This document shows, piece after piece, positions 1-10,420 of a DNA stretch of 64,000 bases; the first letter of the stretch is position 1, and the number at the start of each line of letters is the position of its first letter. Origin of the DNA: Hemibagrus wyckioides (taxonomy: Eukaryota; Chordata; Actinopteri; Siluriformes; Bagridae); the NCBI RefSeq assembly GCF_019097595.1, contig NC_080729.1:3046917-3110916 (forward strand), written 5' to 3'. A program made the translations under genes and the position numbers. The notes beneath the pieces are model-generated. The model did no database searches. It saw only the letters and a program-made list of their open reading frames with translations, and had not been told where the DNA came from.

Positions 1-289
1 GCCAGAGTTTCCCGGAATTCATCTCCACAATGTTTGCTAATCGCTAAGTCACACTGTGTCCTCAACCACAGCAGCATGACTGAATATCGTTAGCTGAAGA
101 GTTTCAGTGTGAAACTAAATACCAGAAAGCAACCACATCTCTCGCTGACGGACTACATTTGCGGTAAGGAGGAACCTTTGCATAGAAAATCTCTGAAGGT
201 CTGCATACATTAAGCTAATTCTGTTAATATTCAATCCAGAGATCTGTAGTGAGAGTAATCAAGATGATCTGATCGAGCTTTGGCAAGTA

Positions 290-807
290 GATGTTCACCG
301 ATCTGGCATAACATTATGACCGCATGCCTAATTTTGTGTTGGTCCTGCACTGTTCTGACCCCTTTCTATCAGAACCAGCATTAACGTCTTCAGCAGTTTG
401 ATCAACAGTAGCTCGTCTGTTGGATCGGATCACACGGGCCAGCCTTCTCTCCCCACGTGCATCAATGAGCCTTGACCGCCCATGACCCTGTCTCCGGTTC
501 ATCACTGTTCCTTCCTTGGACCATTTTTGATAGATACTGACCACTGCAGACCGGGAACACCCCACAAGAGCTGCAGTTTTGGAGATGCTCTGATCCAGTG
601 GTCTAGCCATCACAATTTGGTCCTTCGTTAAACTCAGGCTCAAATCCTTACGCTTGTCCATTTTTCCTGCTTTCAACTTTGAGGACAAAATGTTGACTTG
701 CTGCCTAAGATATCCCACCCACTAACAGGTGCCATGATGAGGAGATCATCAGTCTTATTCACTTCGCTTGTAAGGGGTCATAATGTTATGCCTGATCGGT
801 GTACATA
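290..807. mobile_element. Internally deleted Tc1-like DNA transposon
   Basis: Two inverted repeats of about 30 bp bound the element: 292-321 and the reverse complement of 776-805 agree at about 28 of 30 positions, both containing GGCATAACATTATGACC on the appropriate strand. TA dinucleotides lie at or within two bases of both ends, as expected for Tc1/mariner target duplication. The interior keeps only the front of a transposase gene on the minus strand. At about 520 bp it is roughly one third of a full Tc1 element, so it is non-autonomous. It lies downstream of the FBXL7 stop codon. Confidence 0.85.
340..661 (-). pseudogene. Tc1 transposase N-terminal fragment (DNA-binding domain only)
   Basis: The minus-strand reading frame from the Met at 661 encodes the start of a Tc1-like transposase. 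It opens [15 protein letters not shown], followed by a paired-like helix-turn-helix ([23 protein letters not shown]), then a GHGRSR linker of the GRP/AT-hook kind, then the second helical segment ([19 protein letters not shown]). It breaks off after about 100 residues; the whole DDE catalytic half is missing. It could at most bind transposon ends, and no expression is suggested by the sequence. Confidence 0.8.
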
Positions 808-1002
808 CGTCATCTTAGTGTATACAGACCTTACTTCCTGGAACCCCAAAGTGCTAGAATTGCTAACAATGAATAGAAACAGAGCTTGTTAGCAGGATGT
901 ATATGAGATTGTCGTCATAGCTGCATGGAGATTTTATAAAAAATAAAAAAGAAAAAAAACGGACATGTTCTTGTGTATCAGTCTGTCAATTTTGGGTAGC
1001 TT
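808..1002 (-). other. Probable FBXL7 3' untranslated region
   Basis: This stretch lies directly downstream of the FBXL7 stop on its sense strand and contains an A-rich tract at 936-959. I see no AATAAA or ATTAAA on the minus strand between here and position 1, so the 3' end is not fixed. Either the UTR runs beyond the window or a variant signal is used. Confidence 0.4.
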
Positions 1003-1739
1003 TCAGAAGAAGGCGGGGTTGGTGTGTTCGATGATGCATCGCTTGCAGTGGCGCTTGACGAAGCGCAGAGCGTCGAGCGACACATCGCAGTCCTGCACGT
1101 TAAGCAGCTGCAGGTCGAAACAGTTGGCCGCCACCACCTGTAGCCCGCGGCCCGTGATGCTCTCGCATGCCTTCAGGCTCAGGCGCTTCAGATTGAAGCA
1201 ATTGAGTGCGAGTACCTCCAACCCGGCATCCGACACCAGCGGGCACTTCCCGATGTCCAGGCTCTTGAGCTTGGGACAGCTCTTGGCCAGGTGCTCGATG
1301 CCGTGGTCCGTGAGGCCCTCGCAGCCTCGGGCGTTCAGATAACGTAACCTGGAGCAGTACTTAGCGATGTAGCGCACTCCGACGTCAGTGATGCGGACGC
1401 AGTGAGCTATGCTCAGGTAGCGCAGGTGACCCTCCAGCTTGGCGATCTCGCGCAGCCCGAAGTCGCTGATGAAGCGGCAGTCACTAACGCTCAGCTCACG
1501 CACCACCGGGCAGTAGATGATGAGGAAACGCAGACCCTCATCGGTCAGGCGCACGCAGCGGCGCAGATACAGGTGCGTGAGCTGTGTGCAGTGAGCCGCG
1601 ATGATGTGCAGACCCTCGTCCTCCAGAGCAAAGCAATCGCTCATGTCCAGGTAGCGGATGGAGATCTGCTGGCCGTGGAGAGGTGAAAGTTTGATGGATG
1701 CTTCACGTGTCAGACTGATGCACGTCACCTTCGAGCATC
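1003..1739 (-). CDS. fbxl7: FBXL7 coding exon 4 (last): leucine-rich repeat domain
   Basis: Last coding exon of F-box and leucine-rich repeat protein 7, residues 234-478, ending in the family's conserved HCKRCIIEHTNPAFF. It encodes a run of about nine cysteine-containing LRRs of roughly 26 residues (pattern LRYLxxxxCxxITDxGLxxIAxxC), which build the curved substrate-binding face of this SCF ubiquitin ligase receptor. FBXL7 is reported to target Aurora A and survivin, acting at centrosome and cytoplasm. The acceptor is at 1740 (TGCAG on the minus strand), and phase matches exon 3 so that the split Gly codon restores VSGCSKVTCISL. The spliced gene (1003-1739, 8315-8887, 40809-40898, 45407-45443) is 1437 nt, or 478 residues, against 491 in human. 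The reading frame is intact and identity to human, by memory, is very high. Two long open frames on the opposite strand are shadows. Confidence 0.96.
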
Positions 1740-2878
1740 CTGCACAGAGAACAGATCATTAGGAACGGTCTTTCATAAATAAATGAATTCTGAACACATG
1801 AATACAGATGGTAGGAAATGAATTAAACAGGAAGAATTTTCCCTCTGGGCTCACGACGTAGACGTTCTACTTGTTCTATAAGTTCCTTTGCTTCTGTCCT
1901 GTCAGTAATTTGCTATTCTATTGTGTGCACCTGTTGTGTGTTTAGTTCAGTTCGTTTGTTTACATATTCCCTGCTGTTTCTGTGTTTCAAAGTCAAGTCT
2001 CATGCGTTTTCCTCTTTGGTTACGAATTCCAGTTTATTGTCACCAACAATGTCGCCTAGGGACTACGACTGCTGTTATTATCTTCACTCTAATAAAGCAC
2101 ACACATCCATCCTTCAGACTCCACACAGTACAATATACAGAGATAAATACGTGATGATAAAAAATTTGCATATCTTAGCTGATCAACTGTATTGAAAGGA
2201 AAGGTTTTTAACCTGATACTAAATCCTTGTTAATTTGTTATATAAACCAAGCAAGATAAAAAAGAATAATTTAAAACATTGTACCAGTTTAAGTAAAACC
2301 TGATAAGAGCATAAGCATTAAAAGGAGCACTTCAGCCCAAAACCTGCTAACTACAGCAAGTAACCATTAAACATCGAGAACATGGAGTTATTTGTGATCT
2401 GTGATTAATATAGTCATCGTTCCGGCTTATTGAAGCGGCTGAAAGGAAAACTTCACCCCGCTTCCAGACGGTTTGTGTCAGACGAGGTTTGTTAGGAAGG
2501 AAACCATAGATCCCACCTCTTCTGCAATCTGGGTTTGTTCAGGGCTGAATTAGCTTTCATAATCAGGTCGGAATATTCCAGATGTTTCAGTTTGAGTCCT
2601 TCATTGCGTACACAAATCACCGGAGGCTATTGACGGGAAGCCATAATGTAATACATGCGCCGTGAGACAGCAGCCACCTCTGCATCGTTTCACTTTTAAT
2701 GCACCGTATGAAATCTGTCTGAGTCGAAAAGTTCAGTCAGGAGTGGATTACGCGAAGCCCAACAAGGGTTAAGGATTTTTTGTGTTCAAAAAATTTGCCT
2801 TTAAGAGGAGTTCGAGAAGAGAAACATCTGAAAGGAGTTATTTTTTTGTAGGTTAAGATGAGGGGGATGAAGGGCATT

Positions 2879-2899
2879 GGGAGGGGAGGGGAGGGGAGG
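2879..2899 (+). other. G-quadruplex-capable G-run
   Basis: Four runs of three or four G separated by single A bases lie on the plus strand, that is, on the template strand of FBXL7 transcription. This fits the G3+N1-7 quadruplex rule with the shortest possible loops. It may equally be just a (GGGGA)n simple repeat. Confidence 0.5.
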
Positions 2900-3807
2900 C
2901 GGTAGCCTGTCTCTCAGCCAGGGTTAAAACTGTGTTGTTCGATAGAGGGCGCCGTGCTGCGTTTGTTCTCGGGGAGAACGTGAACTCGTGGAAATGACGC
3001 CACTTGTTCCTCGCACTCCGACAGGAAGTGCAGGAAGTCTGAAATAAAACACCAGGAAGGGGTTTGAAAGAGGAGGAGGAAGATTTTCTGAATTTCTGAC
3101 CATGCAGGGATTATAAACTGCATCTTTAGAGTCATTAGATATTGCTGCAAGTCTCCAAATGAAAGATGGATGGCCTGGAGGATTTACCCGAACCGTGACT
3201 GTAACAAAATCTAATAAATAAGAAAAGATAAAGTTGACAGTTGTTCTGCAGCACACTGCAGCCAAAAAAACAAAACGGAAGCAAGTCAAGCTGGATTTTA
3301 TTTCTCTTCATCACAAAATCATTCAAGTGAGAAATTTTAAATGAGTCAATTCACTTAATGAGCAGAGCAGACCATCCCAAAGCACCTTCAGGTCAGAGGT
3401 CACGGTGGTGCGCAGGCTTATTTTCCTCTCGGAGAATAGAGCATGCCGGACGGAAAGAGCTATTAATATATTTCCCAGGTCCGAGAGGAAGTCACGGATA
3501 TTTCAGAATAATCTATCAGTAAGAAAGACGCCTGCAGCTGTCGTCCATGATGAGCAGGAAATGGAGCAGAAACGCTGATTTGTTTGGAGCAGACTCTTTT
3601 TTGGCTGCGTGTCACGTAGCTGTTTTTAAACTTGAGTCAGATTCGGTTTGGTGAAGCAGTGCTTTGTATCAGGATGTGTTTAGGTCAAGATACATTTTGT
3701 ATAGTGTTCATCATGTGCTAGACACACTCAAACTGTCAGACTGGATAGGATTTGATTTGAGTCATATTTGAGACAGACAGATTTTGATCTGTTCTGTATG
3801 TGGTCCA

Positions 3808-6800
3808 GATTAGATTATAATCTGGCTGTGTTTGGTCCAGGTAGCATTTGAGTCAGGCCATAATTAGACCAAGGTGGTGTTTGGTTCAGGTTACATTTGG
3901 CCAGGTAGTATTTGACTAAGTCTACATTTAGCCAAGGTAGTATTTGACATGCACAGATAGCATCTAATTCAGGCTATATTTGGCCCTAGTACTATTTGAC
4001 TTGGGCTATATTTGGCCATGGTAGTATTTAACATGGACTATATTTGGTCCGGGTAGTATGTCTCACGCTGTATTTGGACCAGATAGTATTTGAATAAGGC
4101 TATATTTGGCCCAGGTAGTATTTGACATGGACTACATTTGGCCCAGGTAGTATTTGACTCAGGCCATATTTGGACCAGGTAGTATGTGACTGAGGCTATA
4201 TTTGACCCAGGTAGTATGTGACTGAGGCTATATTTGACCCAGGTAGTATGTGACTCAGGCTATATTGACCCAGGTAGTATGTGACTGAGGCTATATTTGA
4301 CCCAGGTAGTATGTGACTGAGGCTATATTTGACCCAGGTAGTATGTGACTCAGGCTATATTTGGACCAGGTAGTATGTGACTGAGGCTATATTTGACCCA
4401 GGTAGTATGTGACTGAGGCTATATTTGACCCAGGTAGTATGTGACTGAGGCTATATTTGACCCAGGTAGTATGTGACTCAGGCTATATTTGGACCAGGTA
4501 GTATGTGACTCAGGCTATATTTGGACCAGGTAGTATGTGACTGAGGCTATATTTGACCCAGGTAGTATGTGACTGAGGCTATATTTGACCCAGGTAGTAT
4601 GTGACTGAGGCTATATTTGACCCAGGTAGTATGTGACTCAGGCTATATTTGGACCAGGTAGTATGTGACTCAGGCTATATTTGACCCAGGTAGTATGTGA
4701 CTCAGGCTATATTTGGACCAGGTAGTATGTGACTCAGGTTATATTTGGACCAGGTAGTATGTGACTCAGGCTATATTTGACCCAGGTAGTATGTGACTCA
4801 GGTTATATTTGGACCAGGTAGTATGTGACTCAGGCTATATTTGGACCAGGTAGTATGTGACTCAGGCTATATTTGGACCAGGTAGTATGTGACTCAGGCT
4901 ATATTTGACCCAGGTAGTATGTGACTCAGGCTATATTTGGACCAGGTAGTATGTGACTCAGGCTATATTTGGACCAGGTAGTATGTGACTCAGGTTATAT
5001 TTGGACCAGGTAGTATGTGACTCAGGCTATATTTGGACCAGGTAGTATGTGACTCAGGCTATATTTGGACCAGGTAGTATGTGACTCAGGCTATATTTGA
5101 CCCAGGTAGTATGTGACTCAGGCTATATTTGGACCAGGTAGTATGTGACTCAGGCTATATTTGGACCAGGTAGTATGTGACTGAGGCTATATTTGACCCA
5201 GGTAGTATGTGACTCAGGCTATATTTGGACCAGGTAGTATGTGACTCAGGCTATATTTGGACCAGGTAGTATGTGACTCAGGCTATATTTGACCCAGGTA
5301 GTATGTGACTCAGGCTATATTTGACCCAGGTAGTATGTGACTCAGGCTATATTTGGACCAGGTAGTATGTGACTCAGGCTATATTTGGACCAGGTAGTAT
5401 GTGACTCAGGCTATATTTGACCCAGGTAGTATGTGACTCAGGCTATATTTGGACCAGGTAGTATGTGACTCAGGTTATATTTGGACCAGGTAGTATGTGA
5501 CTCAGGCTATATTGACCCAGGTAGTATGTGACTGAGGCTATATTTGACCCAGGTAGTATGTGACTGAGGCTATATTTGACCCAGGTAGTATGTGACTCAG
5601 GCTATATTTGGACCAGGTAGTATGTGACTGAGGCTATATTTGACCCAGGTAGTATGTGACTGAGGCTATATTTGACCCAGGTAGTATGTGACTGAGGCTA
5701 TATTTGACCCAGGTAGTATGTGACTGAGGCTATATTTGACCCAGGTAGTATGTGACTCAGGCTATATTTGACCCAGGTAGTATGTGACTCAGGCTATATT
5801 TGGACCAGGTAGTATGTGACTCAGGTTATATTTGGACCAGGTAGTATGTGACTGAGGCTATATTTGACCCAGGTAGTATGTGACTCAGGCTATATTTGGA
5901 CCAGGTAGTATGTGACTCAGGCTATATTTGACCCAGGTAGTATGTGACTCAGGCTATATTTGGACCAGGTAGTATGTGACTCAGGTTATATTTGGACCAG
6001 GTAGTATGTGACTGAGGCTATATTTGACCCAGGTAGTATGTGACTCAGGCTATATTTGGACCAGGTAGTATGTGACTGAGGCTATATTTGACCCAGGTAG
6101 TATGTGACTGAGGCTATATTTGACCCAGGTAGTATGTGACTGAGGCTATATTTGACCCAGGTAGTATGTGACTCAGGCTATATTTGGACCAGGTAGTATG
6201 TGACTCAGGCTATATTTGGACCAGGTAGTATGTGACTGAGGCTATATTTGACCCAGGTAGTATGTGACTGAGGCTATATTTGACCCAGGTAGTATGTGAC
6301 TGAGGCTATATTTGACCCAGGTAGTATGTGACTCAGGCTATATTTGGACCAGGTAGTATGTGACTCAGGCTATATTTGGACCAGGTAGTATGTGACTGAG
6401 GCTATATTTGACCCAGGTAGTATGTGACTGAGGCTATATTTGACCCAGGTAGTATGTGACTGAGGCTATATTTGACCCAGGTAGTATGTGACTCAGGCTA
6501 TATTTGACCCAGGTAGTATGTGACTCAGGCTATATTTGGACCAGGTAGTATGTGACTCAGGTTATATTTGGACCAGGTAGTATGTGACTGAGGCTATATT
6601 TGACCCAGGTAGTATGTGACTCAGGCTATATTTGGACCAGGTAGTATGTGACTCAGGCTATATTTGACCCAGGTAGTATGTGACTCAGGCTATATTTGGA
6701 CCAGGTAGTATGTGACTCAGGTTATATTTGGACCAGGTAGTATGTGACTGAGGCTATATTTGACCCAGGTAGTATGTGACTCAGGCTATATTTGGACCAG

Positions 6801-7513
6801 GTAGTATGTGACTCAGGCTATATTTGGACCAGGTAGTATGTGACTCAGGCTATATTTGGACCAGGTAGTATGTGACTGAGGCTATATTTGACCCAGGTAG
6901 TATGTGACTCAGGCTATATTGACCCAGGTAGTATGTGACTGAGGCTATATTTGACCCAGGTAGTATGTGACTCAGGCTATATTTGGACCAGGTAGTATGT
7001 GACTGAGGCTATATTTGACCCAGGTAGTATGTGACTCAGGCTATATTTGACCCAGGTAGTATATGACTCAGGCTATATTTGGACCAGGTAGTATGTGACT
7101 CAGGCTATATTTGGACCAGGTAGTATGTGACTCAGGCTATATTTGGACCAGGTAGTATGTGATTCAGGCTATATTTGACCCAGGTAGTATGTGACTCAGG
7201 CTATATTTGGACCAGGTAGTATGTGACTCAGGTTATATTTGGACCAGGTAGTATGTGACTGAGGCTATATTTGACCCAGGTAGTATGTGACTCAGGCTAT
7301 ATTTGGACCAGGTAGTATGTGACTCAGGCTATATTTGGACCAGGTAGTATGTGACTCAGGTTATATTTGGACCAGGTAGTATGTGACTGAGGCTATATTT
7401 GACCCAGGTAGTATGTGACTCAGGCTATATTTGGACCAGGTAGTATGTGACTCAGGCTATATTTGGACCAGGTAGTATGTCACTCAGGCTATATTTGGAC
7501 CAGGTAGTATGTG
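3808..7513. repeat. 32-bp minisatellite array, about 105 near-identical units plus a degenerate left flank
   Basis: The unit is 32 bp: TGACTCAGGCTATATTTGG followed by ACCAGGTAGTATG. From about 4185 to 7512 the units are almost perfectly phased (about 104 copies), with a few one-base-deleted units (near 4255, 5508 and 6915). Two positions vary together: TGACTCA or TGACTGA in the first part, and TTTGGACC or TTTGACCC in the second; a minor variant has GGTTATATTT. From 3808 to about 4160 the copies are diverged and of unequal length. The right edge is abrupt at 7513. The array sits in intron 3 of FBXL7, contains no gene, and is a candidate hypervariable locus. Confidence 0.95.
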
Positions 7514-8314
7514 ACTATAGGACTCTATAAATATTTAAAAGTGAAAGTTTGGTCAGAAGACAAACCTGTATGAAAGGTCTTGTGGTGAAGCTGCATTTGA
7601 GTGAAGATGTGTTATGATTACCGTTATTCAGTGTTTAGGCCAGACTGTGTTTGGGTCTCTGTGTTTGGGTGACTCACAGAGACAGTTGAGTCAGCACAAT
7701 AATAGGGTTGCCGTCAGTAAGTCAGTAAGGGTCAGTAAGTTAGTAAAATATTACTGATTTTACACGGTTGCATTCCTGCCTTATCAGCTTCAAGGAATTT
7801 CAAACTGAGTTAAAAGGACCTTGAGAACAGTTTGTTAATAATGTTATTCTCTTTAATTACAAGAATTTATGTGAGGATCAAACATATAAACAGAGCCTTC
7901 TATCATTCTAGACAGCTTAAGCAGACATTCTTTTAGTTGTTTTGTTCTGTCTCTGTGGGAAGCTGATTATCCACATGCCCTGCTTTTTTCTTGTGTAAGT
8001 AACTTTCCTCTAGGTTTTCACTCAAAGACATCTGTAAATCCCCAAACTCTTAGAACATGTAATTTCTTGCCACAAAAAGACATCAAGGACTATAGAGACA
8101 TTAAACGAGTCCCATGAGCGTGTGTGATGTGTGTTTGATGGATACATTCACTCCTACAAGCAGACACAGTGGCTAAGATTAGGGAAGAGAAGGACCTAGC
8201 AGTTTATTTTTTATTTCAAAGACCGAAGAAGCTAACTTCAAAGGTAATACAAGGACAACAAAATCTGACACTAAGACACAAAAAAGCGCAAAACAGACCT
8301 TATGACATAATTAC
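7514..8314. other. Intronic sequence without recognised features
   Basis: About 800 bp between the 32-bp array and FBXL7 exon 3. It includes a short GTCAGTAAG triplication near 7713-7743. Nothing else is recognised. Confidence 0.6.
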
Positions 8315-8887
8315 CTGAGACATCCAGGTGCTCCAGGTTAGGGCATCGTGAGACAACTTCGAACACAGCCTCATTGGACACGTTGTAGCAGCCGGCCAGA
8401 TCGAGGCGCCGCAGCTCGAGGCAGCACTGTGCTACCGTGTAAAGGCCACGGTCGGTAAGTCTGCGACAGCCATTCAACACCACCATCTCCACGGTTAAAC
8501 ATACGTTTGGTGTATCCTGACATAGACGACGCGTAAGCACCCGCAACGCCCGGTCCACGTGTGCCACATCACCAGTCAGACGCACTGTCCTCCAGAGCCG
8601 GGGGTCCCACGCCAGGTTATACCATCGTCGGCATACGCGGGCGCAACGGCACAGCTGGTTGGTGGGTAGATGGGCGAAGATCTGCAGAAAGGCGTGGTCA
8701 GGCAGCATGTCGATAGGTGCCCCCTGATGATGGTCTTTGGATTGGCACATACCACGCTGAGGGTAAGTGAGACCAACAGTCTCAGGTGCAAAGGACAACG
8801 AGGAGCCATTGAAGAAGGCCGGCGAAGAGCGAGGAAGGATGAGAGCAGGACTGGGCGTACTCAGAGTGCGCATACTCACGTCCGAGT
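8315..8887 (-). CDS. fbxl7: FBXL7 coding exon 3: linker, F-box and first leucine-rich repeats
   Basis: Encodes residues 43-234. Residues 43-100 are a Ser/Pro-rich linker beginning DSDVSMRTLSTPSPAL, as in other vertebrates. The F-box spans about 101-145 (MLPDHAFLQIFAHL, then CARVCRRWYNLAWDP) and docks SKP1 to link the protein to CUL1-RBX1. The first LRRs follow (RLTDRGLYTVAQCC, then LRRLDLAGCYNVSNEAVFEV). The splice acceptor is at 8888 (CCTCAG on the minus strand) and the donor GTAATT at 8314. The exon adds 573 nt and keeps phase 1 at both ends. The linker is about 13 residues shorter than in human, which accounts for the whole difference in protein length. There is no internal stop or frameshift. 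Confidence 0.96.
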
Positions 8888-9519
8888 CTGAGGAGAGAGA
8901 AAAAGAAAGGGGAAGAGATTAACGGGAGTAAGACAGATACTATGTATACGATCCCGAAGAGAGCTATTTGCCTGAAAGCCTACTATATCAACAAGTGATG
9001 GTCTCCATGACTATTACCTCATACAGCTACCAAAGCTCAAAGAGAACCTTAAGGACAGTAAGAACCATGGTACCTCACATCTTCAGAAAGGCAAAGCAAC
9101 CTGATCACCTTGGAGATACCAAAGGTAAATTCCAGATTAAACACTTCCTCCCCTTTTTCCAATGACCAGGCATTAAAGACATTAAAAGAGTCCCAGCAAA
9201 GACCAGACAACAGCGTCAGAATAAAATGACAACTGCACCAAATTTGGCTGGAATCAAATACTACTTGCCCCATGACTGGCTTCATGTGGAGGAAGCACAT
9301 GCTAGCCTTCATCATCCCTGGATGATAGCTGTCATCTGATCGAGAGAGATAAGTGGGAATTGGCCATGACACAAATCAGGAAAAAATTCCCCCTAAAAGA
9401 AGAAGAACCTGTACACCTTACCGTATATCAATATCTCCAACAAAAATAGCTATTTGGCCCTTCTGTTTCATAAGTTGTTTCTATATATACCTTAGAGAAC
9501 TTTAGCGAACAGCTCAGAC

Positions 9520-9795
9520 TGCAAAATGGTGGCTTGGATAATGAGAACATCATCCTGGCCTTTTTCTTCTTCATCGAAGACATTCATCACAGACACTTCA
9601 ACCATAAGGTGGTGTTTAGTACAGCTAACAGCATTGTGGATGACCTTTTCCACATCTCTGACAGAAATGTTTCTCCTCTGCCATCTGGCAGAAGGTACTG
9701 GAGCATCTGATGCTTTTGTGTAACATCTTCTTCCCTCAGGCTGTCAGGCTCCTCAGTTACTCCCCAAAACACAAGGCCTAAATACCATCGGGATG
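9520..9795 (+). mobile_element. Decayed LINE reverse-transcriptase tail (tentative)
   Basis: Fragments in this stretch resemble the C-terminal end of a fish non-LTR retrotransposon: a CTCCTCTGCCATCTGGCAG segment, then CATCTTCTTCCCTCAGGCTG with TCAGGCTCCTCAG, the run that encodes FFPQAVRLLN-like endings in such elements. Stops and frameshifts interrupt all frames. The family is not identifiable from this much. Confidence 0.4.
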
Positions 9796-10114
9796 GAGTA
9801 AAAGAGTGGGATCAGGAGGTTCACCTCTCTGAAATCCATTATGTACAAGAGACAAGTTGTTGAAATAATTCAAGCCAATGTTGGCTCTTGTCCTCTTGAG
9901 TCATTTCCTCAGTAAATCTATGAGCTGTCCTCGCCACCTACTTGCTGGTCTTTGTCGTTTACTAATGCTTTCAGGAAATGCCACCAGTTCACTGTGGGCT
10001 GTACGGAAGCCATACACACCAACATTAATCTCCAAAGACTGGCGCTATGTTTCCTGAGCCTGCCAGCCCTGTCCACTCCATTCACGTCTCCTCAGCTGGC
10101 CACACTGACCAAGC

Positions 10115-10143
10115 TTTTTTTTTTAAAAAAAAAAAAAAAAAAC
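10115..10143. repeat. T9/A18 homopolymer junction
   Basis: A run of T directly followed by a run of A, able to fold back on itself. It may be the poly(A) trace of an old retroposed insertion but no flanking duplication was found. Confidence 0.5.
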
Positions 10144-10311
10144 CCCACAATGGACACTGCTGTCCAGTGTGTGAGGCGGAAATGAAAGGTTTGTTACTGA
10201 ATACCTTAAAACCGTCTATGCTTAGCTGGGTTTAAAAAGCGAAGGACTATGACCAGGATCTTTAAAGATTGTTAATGCAAATTCTATTTATAAATCATTC
10301 AACTTTATCTG

Positions 10312-10420
10312 AAGGCATTATACCACAAAGCTGTTGAATTCTCAAATCTGATTGGTCAGAAGGTCTGGAGTAATTTTCTATGACAGCAGCACTGACTACA
10401 AGTTTATGTTAATGGACTGA
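10312..10420 (+). repeat. Dispersed repeat (TACCACAGAGCTG family), copy 1
   Basis: Contains GCATTATACCACAAAGCTG followed by TCAAATCTGATTGGTCAGA. The same sequence recurs inverted at 15035-15095 and, shortened, at 34196-34245, so it is a multi-copy element, most likely a non-autonomous DNA transposon end. The element may extend to about 10830; the far end was not defined. Confidence 0.6.

Larger units (their letters stand above)
1740..8314 (-). other. FBXL7 intron 3
   Basis: 6.6 kb intron between coding exons 3 and 4. It holds a G-rich run at 2879-2899, the 32-bp tandem array (3808-7513), and otherwise unremarkable AT-rich DNA. No additional exon was recognised. Confidence 0.85.

Noticed and set aside
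965..1686. Two plus-strand open frames of 125 and 94 codons
   Set aside because: They are antisense shadows of FBXL7 exon 4, whose minus-strand protein is a clear LRR domain.
4185..7513. CRISPR-like regular repeat array
   Set aside because: The 32-bp units are contiguous with no spacers, in a vertebrate intron, and there are no cas genes. It is a minisatellite.
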